Source: Lutibacter sp. (GTDB lineage Bacteria; Bacteroidota; Bacteroidia; Flavobacteriales; Flavobacteriaceae). From it: a stretch of DNA of 64,000 nucleotides. Where the stretch lies: contig NZ_JAEINV010000007.1 in the NCBI RefSeq assembly GCF_016342705.1, forward strand, positions 1 through 64,000. The letters run 5' to 3'. The notes under the pieces are model-generated. The model worked only from the letters and a program-made list of their open reading frames with translations, was not told the origin of the DNA and ran no database searches. Shown here in pieces: positions 60,301 through 64,000 of this stretch; positions within the stretch are counted from its first letter, which is position 1; each line of letters starts with the position of its first letter. The position numbers and the translations under genes were made by a program.

Positions 60301-60728
60301 CTTGTTGCAGAAAGTTCTCTGTCAAATGGAGTTGCAGTTACAATAATTTTTTCATTTTCAACAAAACGTTTTGCCGTTTCTTTTACAACTGCAAATGCTT
60401 CGGGCATTATTTCTTTTAAAATTTTTTCAGAAGCTTCGTAGCGTAAATCTTCTAATTCGTCAATTTCGGTGTAGATTTCTTCTTTTCTATCAACAGTTGC
60501 ATCGTGAGCTTCCTCATTTAGCGAAGTTATTTTTGAAGTAAATTCTTGCGTTCCTTCATTTATTTTTTGTTTGAAATAATTAGTTTTTGCTCTTAACTCA
60601 TCATTAGTAAGCTTTGAAATTTCATTTTCAAAAGCTCTTACATTAGCAATAATTGGTTGTAGTAGTTTTAGATCACTCTTTTTTTTATCTCCAACAAATA
60701 TTTTTAGAACTGAATTTAATATACTCAT
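57390..60728 (-). CDS. secA: Preprotein translocase ATPase SecA
   Basis: 1112 residues, longer than the E. coli protein (about 901) through insertions typical of Bacteroidota. Nucleotide-binding fold 1 has MTGEGKTLVSTLPVYLNAL and VDEVDSVLVDDARTPLIISG, and fold 2 has VGTTSVEISELLGRML, MAGRGTDIKLSD and RQLRGRAGRQGDPGSSQFY. The preprotein-crosslinking domain and helical wing are present, and the C-terminus ends without a clear zinc-binding cysteine cluster. It drives export through SecYEG. It is monocistronic on the minus strand. Confidence 0.97.
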   Translation of the reverse strand: MSILNSVLKIFVGDKKKSDLKLLQPIIANVRAFENEISKLTNDELRAKTNYFKQKINEGTQEFTSKITSLNEEAHDATVDRKEEIYTEIDELEDLRYEASEKILKEIMPEAFAVVKETAKRFVENEKIIVTATPFDRELSATRDNVSLDNDKAIWANTWDAQGKEVTWDMVHYDVQLIGGAVLHQGKIAEMMTGEGKTLVSTLPVYLNALTGRGVHVVTVNDYLAKRDAAWMGPMFEFHGLSVDCVDHHQPNSDERRKAYNSDITYGTNNEFGFDYLRDNMAHSPNDLVQRPHNYAIVDEVDSVLVDDARTPLIISGATANADRHEFNELKPSVDRIVSTQRNYLTGVLAEAKKLIADGNTKDGAFLLYRVFRGLPKSKALIKYLSQEGIKQLVQKTENFYMQDNNREMPKIDEELYFVIDEKHNSIELTDKGITFLSGDDGDENFFILPDLSTEIGRIEKEETSEEEKIALKETLYRDFSIKSERIHTMNQLLKAYTLFEKDIEYVIMEDKIKIVDEQTGRIMEGRRYSDGLHQAIEAKENVKIEAATQTYATVTLQNYFRMYRKLSGMTGTAITEAGEFWDIYKLDVVEIPTNVPLQRFDREDLVFKTKREKYNAVIDEIVNLVNQGRPVLVGTTSVEISELLGRMLAIRKINHNVLNAKLHKKEADIVAQAGNAGVVTIATNMAGRGTDIKLSDSVKKAGGLAIIGTERHDSRRVDRQLRGRAGRQGDPGSSQFYVSLEDNLMRLFGSERIAKMMDRMGLEDGEVIQHSMITKSIERAQRKVEENNFGVRKRLLEYDDVMNSQREVVYKRRRHALYGDRLQVDIVNMVYDTCSSLILENKGTNDFQNFEFELIRFSSTSAPFTEEEFKTLPAQDLTDKLFDKVYKHYKEKLSRNAQAAYPVIKEVYEKQGDRFERIVVPFTDGSKELKVVTNLKEAYETEGKGLVTDFEKNITLAIIDDTWKDHLRQMDELKQSVQNATYEQKDPLLIYKFESFELFNSMLDTVNKEVLSFLFKGSLPSQDSNQVYQAREHKREKVKLSKEEYQSPTEATQTNQTQQPQAVETIVRTERKIGRNEQVTIKNVMTGENKSVKYKQAIPLIQKGDWVVVEE

Positions 60729-60900
60729 TTTTAGGTTAAATTTTTTTATTATACCAATCTTGTTTAAAAGGGTTTAATAGTGTTTAATATTACAAAGCGA
60801 AGTTAAAATAATTTAAGGTTATATTTTAATTTCAAATTAAAATAATAAGTTAAAAAATAAAAAAAAGCCTCAATAGAGACTTTTTAGTTTTTTAATATTT
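60729..60900. other. Spacer upstream of secA with small terminator
   Basis: 172 bases holding the secA leader and, at 60856-60881, the terminator of the DUF2795 gene. No other structure is seen. Confidence 0.4.
60856..60881 (-). terminator. Terminator of DUF2795 gene
   Basis: On the minus strand AGTCTC (60881-60876) pairs with GAGGCT (60871-60866; one G-T pair) around a TATT loop, followed by a T-run. Confidence 0.6.
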
Positions 60901-61122
60901 TTAGTATTCATCCTCATTCCAAAGATAATCCTCATCGGAAGGATAATCAGGCCAAATTTCGAGAATTGATTCAAAATTTTCATCGTCATCTTCAATTTCT
61001 TGAAGATTTTCAACAACTTCTAAAGGAGCACCCGTTCTAATTGCATAATCTATTAACTCATCTTTTGTTGCTGGCCAAGGCGCATCTGATAAATAAGATG
61101 CTAATTCTAATGTCCAATACAT
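60901..61122 (-). CDS. DUF2795 family protein
   Basis: 73 residues from ATG 61122; the longer frame from 61149 overlaps the promoter. WPATKDELIDYAIRTGAPLEVVENL is the DUF2795 core and is followed by a very acidic tail ending EDEY. The family is small and has no known function. It has its own promoter and terminator and lies between secA and the cobalamin enzyme. Confidence 0.85.
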   Translation of the reverse strand: MYWTLELASYLSDAPWPATKDELIDYAIRTGAPLEVVENLQEIEDDDENFESILEIWPDYPSDEDYLWNEDEY

Positions 61123-61146
61123 AATTTTGTGTGTATTAAATTTTTG

Positions 61147-61154
61147 CAAAAATA
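61147..61154 (-). promoter_or_regulatory. -7 box of DUF2795 gene
   Basis: On the minus strand TATTTTTG matches TAnnTTTG. It overlaps the first codon of the longer reading frame, so ATG 61122 is the real start. Confidence 0.5.
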
Positions 61155-61211
61155 ATTTTTTTACTTAAAAAACCAAGTATTTTTTGCTTTTTTTTCACTA
61201 TTAAAAAGAAC

Positions 61212-61787
61212 TTATTTTATTTTCTCCGGAATCCATTGAATTTCCTGAGCATTATTGTCGTAAGTCAACTTTCGTGCCAGTACAAATAAGTAGTCAGAAA
61301 GTCGGTTTAAATAAATGAGTATTTGTTCATCAATCTCACTTTCAACACTTAATTGTGTCGTAATTCTTTCAGCTTTACGACAAATACATCTTGCAATGTG
61401 ACAAAATGACACGGTTGTGTGGCCGCCAGGTAGAACAAAGTGAGTCATTGCTGGTAAGGTTTCATTCATAGTGTCAATTTCATTTTCCAAAAGTAGAACA
61501 GCTTCGGAATTTACTTTGTTAATATTTAAACGTTCCTTTCCGCTTTTTAAAATAGCTTTTTCAGGTGGAGTAGCCAACATAGCACCTAATGTAAAAAGTT
61601 TGTTTTGAATTGAAATTAATATTTCTGTGGAATGTTGGTCAATTTTTTGGTCTCTTATTAATCCTAAGTAGGAGTTTAATTCATCAATTGTTCCGTAGGC
61701 TTCAATGCGCAAGTTGTATTTTGGCACTCTTGTTCCACCAAATAATGATGTTTCTCCTTTATCTCCAGTTTTAGTATAAATTTTCAT
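61212..61787 (-). CDS. Cob(I)alamin adenosyltransferase, PduO type
   Basis: 191 residues. The start KIYTKTGDKGETSLFGGTRV, the stretch RIEAYGTIDELNSYLGLIRD and the CRICRKAERITTQL-like segment (ARCICRKAERI) are diagnostic of PduO. It adds the adenosyl group from ATP to cob(I)alamin. No corrinoid synthesis genes are nearby, so it probably serves salvage. It stands 45 bp from the methyltransferase gene on the same strand. Confidence 0.95.
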   Translation of the reverse strand: MKIYTKTGDKGETSLFGGTRVPKYNLRIEAYGTIDELNSYLGLIRDQKIDQHSTEILISIQNKLFTLGAMLATPPEKAILKSGKERLNINKVNSEAVLLLENEIDTMNETLPAMTHFVLPGGHTTVSFCHIARCICRKAERITTQLSVESEIDEQILIYLNRLSDYLFVLARKLTYDNNAQEIQWIPEKIK

Positions 61788-61831
61788 AAATTAATTTTAA
61801 ATAATTAGGTACAATACTTTGGGTGTGTTTT

Positions 61832-62608
61832 TTAAACACGTATTGTAAAATGTTGTTTTAACTGTTCATTTCTAAAAAAAACAATTCCCCAAAAGTACGT
61901 ATTTATTGTAACAGTTACTTTTGGATGCTGCTTAATTATTTCCCAAGTTTCATGCATTTCTTTGTTCCAATAAATATCATCAAAAATAAAAATAGCATTT
62001 GTGTCTGCTGCTTGTAAGCACCTGTTAAAATAATTTAAAGTGGCTTCTTTTTGGTGATTTCCATCAAAATAAATAAAATTAAAATTTGTTTTTTCAATAA
62101 TTTCTGGTAACGTGTTTTGAAAATTGCCAACTATTAATTGAATGTTTTTTAATTGAAATTGATTAAAAGTTTTTTCTGCAATTTCAGCTGTATTTTTACA
62201 TCCTTCAAGGGTGTATATGTTGGAATTAGCATTTCCAATATGTAAAGCACAACTTCCTAAACCAACAGAAGAGCCAATTTCAAGTACATTTTTTGGGTTA
62301 AAATATTCAACTAAACGTATTAATAAAAAGGCTTTTTTAGTTGTTATTCCTGCAATTTTTGCAATGTCAGATATTTTACGTGTATTGCTTTTAAAAACTC
62401 TAGAACCTTTTCCAAAGTCGGATATTTCAATTTCAGAAGTATTATTCTTTAAGTGCTTTTTAATTTTTTTAAACAATAATATTTTAGCGCGGTTAGTTTT
62501 ACTATAAAAACATTTTGTTACTAAATTATAAACAAACGGCGAATGAACTCCATGCTGATTTGTAGATTTTAATAAAAACGAAATATATGTAGAAATTTTA
62601 AACCACAT
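61832..62608 (-). CDS. Class I SAM-dependent methyltransferase
   Basis: 258 residues. The SAM-binding motif is VLEIGSSVGLGSCALHIG, with a downstream FIYFDGNHQKEATLNYFNRCL that is typical of the O-methyltransferase or YrrM-like group. The N-terminus begins with TNQHGVHSPFVYNLVTKCFY, a pattern common in Bacteroidota methyltransferases. The acceptor is unknown. It is divergently transcribed from the second Wza-like gene. Confidence 0.8.
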   Translation of the reverse strand: MWFKISTYISFLLKSTNQHGVHSPFVYNLVTKCFYSKTNRAKILLFKKIKKHLKNNTSEIEISDFGKGSRVFKSNTRKISDIAKIAGITTKKAFLLIRLVEYFNPKNVLEIGSSVGLGSCALHIGNANSNIYTLEGCKNTAEIAEKTFNQFQLKNIQLIVGNFQNTLPEIIEKTNFNFIYFDGNHQKEATLNYFNRCLQAADTNAIFIFDDIYWNKEMHETWEIIKQHPKVTVTINTYFWGIVFFRNEQLKQHFTIRV

Positions 62609-62666
62609 GAATGCTTATTTTAATGCGAAAATAATAGAAAAATTATTTTAATAAGCGATTTAAAAT

Positions 62667-62674
62667 TATATTTG
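62667..62674 (+). promoter_or_regulatory. -7 box of second EPS export operon
   Basis: TATATTTG followed by C matches TAnnTTTG. It lies 21 bases before ATG 62695. Confidence 0.55.
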
Positions 62675-62694
62675 CCTTACCCACATTTAATTTT

Positions 62695-63477
62695 ATGAGA
62701 AAAATATTTTTATACCTTATTTTTATTGCAATTTGTTCATCTTGTGTTTCTACAAAACAAATGACCTATTTTCAAGGAGAGCCTGTTAGTAAATCGGATA
62801 TTTATAAATTGAATAATGAGCCTTATCGTTTGCAAGTAAATGACATTTTATATATTGATATTAAAGCTGAAAACCCTGAAATAGTCTCGTTATTTAAAAG
62901 TGGTGGAAGCAATGGAAGTGGAGTTTCTTCAAGTAGCGGAGGTTTGTACTTTAGTGGGTATACAATTGATAGACACGGAAATATTAGAATTCCATATATT
63001 GGAGATTTAAATGTGTTGGGTTATACGGAAAAGGAGGTAAGAGAAAAAATTGAAGTTGAATTGGGTAAGTTTTTAAAAAATCCCGAACTAGTTTTTGTAA
63101 CTGTTAAGTTAGCTGGAATTAGATTTGTGGTTACTGGTGAAGTTGGTTCACCTGGAACTATTAATTTAATGCAAAATCAAGTAACCATTATTGATGCTAT
63201 TGCCAATGCAGGAGAAATTTCTGAATTGGGAAATAAGCAAGAAGTTACAGTGATTAGAAAATCTTTAGATGGCGTTAAAAAATACCAATTAGATTTTACT
63301 AAAATTGAAGTTTTTGAATCTGAAAATTTTTACGTACAACCAAATGATATTATTTATGTAGCTCCTTTAAGACAAAAATCGTGGGGAACAGGAACAACAG
63401 GTTTACAAACTTTTTCTACTGCAGTAACAATTTTATCATTTTTGGTAAGTTCTGTATTATTAGTTAAAAATATATAA
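62695..63477 (+). CDS. Second Wza-like polysaccharide export lipoprotein
   Basis: 260 residues. The lipobox is CSSC (Cys17). The Poly_export domain has MTYFQGEP, LQVNDILYIDIKAENPEI and HGNIRIPYIGDLNVLGYTE, and a SLBB domain follows (IRFVVTGEVGSPGTINLMQN). A C-terminal hydrophobic segment ends the protein. It belongs to the same family as the island Wza (18668-19423) but differs widely in sequence. It is followed after 8 bases by a Wzc-like gene. Confidence 0.92.
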   Translation: MRKIFLYLIFIAICSSCVSTKQMTYFQGEPVSKSDIYKLNNEPYRLQVNDILYIDIKAENPEIVSLFKSGGSNGSGVSSSSGGLYFSGYTIDRHGNIRIPYIGDLNVLGYTEKEVREKIEVELGKFLKNPELVFVTVKLAGIRFVVTGEVGSPGTINLMQNQVTIIDAIANAGEISELGNKQEVTVIRKSLDGVKKYQLDFTKIEVFESENFYVQPNDIIYVAPLRQKSWGTGTTGLQTFSTAVTILSFLVSSVLLVKNI

Positions 63478-63485
63478 TAGTTGCA

Positions 63486-64000
63486 ATGAATAATAAATTC
63501 AAATTTGTTGAAAACCAAGGAGATCATATTTCAGATATTAAAGATTATTTATTCAGAATTTTATCTAATTGGAAATGGTTTTTAGTTACAATTCCGGTAG
63601 CACTTGCAATTGCGTATTATTTTAATATTTCTGCTGAAAAAATTTATGGATTAACAAACACTATTGAAGTTAAAGAAAAAAGTAATCCATTATTTTCATC
63701 AGGAACAAATATAGCTTTCAATTGGGGAGGAGTAAGTGATAAAGTAGAATCTATAAGGAAAGCGTTAACTTCAAGATCTCATAATGAAAGTGTTGTTGAG
63801 GAATTAGAATTTTATATAGATTATTTAAAAGAAGGGCGATTTAGACAAGAGGATGTTTATGGAATGACTCCTTTTAAAATTATATTACAACCAAATCAAT
63901 TTCAGCTGTTAAATACGCCTATAAAAATTGATTTTATAGATGAAAAAACGGTTAATTTATCAGTAGTTTTTGAAAGTGGAAAAACATATAAATTAATTAA
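63486..64000 (+). CDS. Wzc-like chain-length determinant, N-terminal part (runs off window)
   Basis: At least 171 residues, open to the window's right edge. The N-terminus reads NNKFKFVENQGDHISDIKDY, then the first span near residues 30-50 (KWFLVTIPVALAIAYYF), then the Wzz-type periplasmic segment. No kinase part can be seen because the gene is cut. With the upstream Wza-like gene it forms a second EPS export module outside the island. Confidence 0.85.
   Translation, partial: MNNKFKFVENQGDHISDIKDYLFRILSNWKWFLVTIPVALAIAYYFNISAEKIYGLTNTIEVKEKSNPLFSSGTNIAFNWGGVSDKVESIRKALTSRSHNESVVEELEFYIDYLKEGRFRQEDVYGMTPFKIILQPNQFQLLNTPIKIDFIDEKTVNLSVVFESGKTYKLI

Noticed and set aside
1-64000. CRISPR arrays, rRNA genes, phage structural genes, toxin-antitoxin pairs and restriction systems
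   Set aside because: No regularly spaced repeats with unique spacers, no rRNA-like sequence and no proteins of these classes were seen on either strand.

Overview
The window reads as part of a chromosome from a Flavobacteriaceae species (Bacteroidota). The evidence is the low GC content, promoters of the Bacteroidota type (TAnnTTTG), a fused CcoNO cbb3 oxidase subunit, a UpxY-type antiterminator, an HU_rel protein, a relic of a PorP/SprF-type protein of the type IX secretion system, and many small flavobacterial families (DUF493, DUF3822, DUF2795, START-like). The genus cannot be fixed from the sequence alone.

Region 1 (1-2364) holds an HU-related DNA-binding protein behind three evenly spaced palindromes, and a calcium-motif lipoprotein. 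Region 2 (2365-26447) is a ~24 kb genomic island inserted in the 3' end of a tRNA-Met(CAT) gene. A 46-bp exact duplication of the tRNA 3' end marks the two junctions (2365-2410 and 26402-26447). A tyrosine integrase lies next to the intact tRNA, and 12-bp-spaced direct repeats lie inside both ends like integrase arm sites. The cargo is a complete Wzx/Wzy exopolysaccharide or capsule locus: UpxY antiterminator, sensor kinase, polymerase, flippase, four GT4 glycosyltransferases, two acetyltransferases, an AlgD-like dehydrogenase, initiating phosphotransferase, Wza, Wzc and Wzi. The left end carries a decayed PorP/SprF gene, a long untranslated leader with an FNR-type palindrome and repeated GGCGAAGCCAT elements. 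A 42-bp relic of a second integrase gene lies between the EPS operon and the integrase module.

Region 3 (26.6-47.1 kb) is ordinary core genome: START-like protein, class IV aminotransferase, YqgE, HU, Fmt, RecQ, a NadR-like ATPase, DUF493, three successive parvulin/SurA-type foldases, MoxR, RsmD, DUF3822, a RecD-like helicase, YbaB, oligopeptidase B, and a cysteine-synthase-like enzyme beside an alpha-oxoamine synthase. The last two form a plausible sulfonolipid or sphingolipid pair.

Region 4 (46.4-57.4 kb) is the microaerobic respiration block: an FNR-like regulator diverging from a CcoI copper ATPase, then ccoS, ccoNO, ccoQ, ccoP, ccoG, ccoH, a TauE/SafE-like membrane protein and two tandem PPK2 polyphosphate kinases. 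FNR-like palindromes lie at the same distance from predicted -7 boxes before ccoI and ccoS, and a similar arrangement occurs at the head of the EPS island.

Region 5 (57.4-64 kb) holds secA, DUF2795, a PduO-type adenosyltransferase, a methyltransferase and the start of a second Wza/Wzc export system that runs off the window. The cell therefore has two export systems, one on the island and one apparently native. All functions are read from sequence motifs and family knowledge; no search was run.
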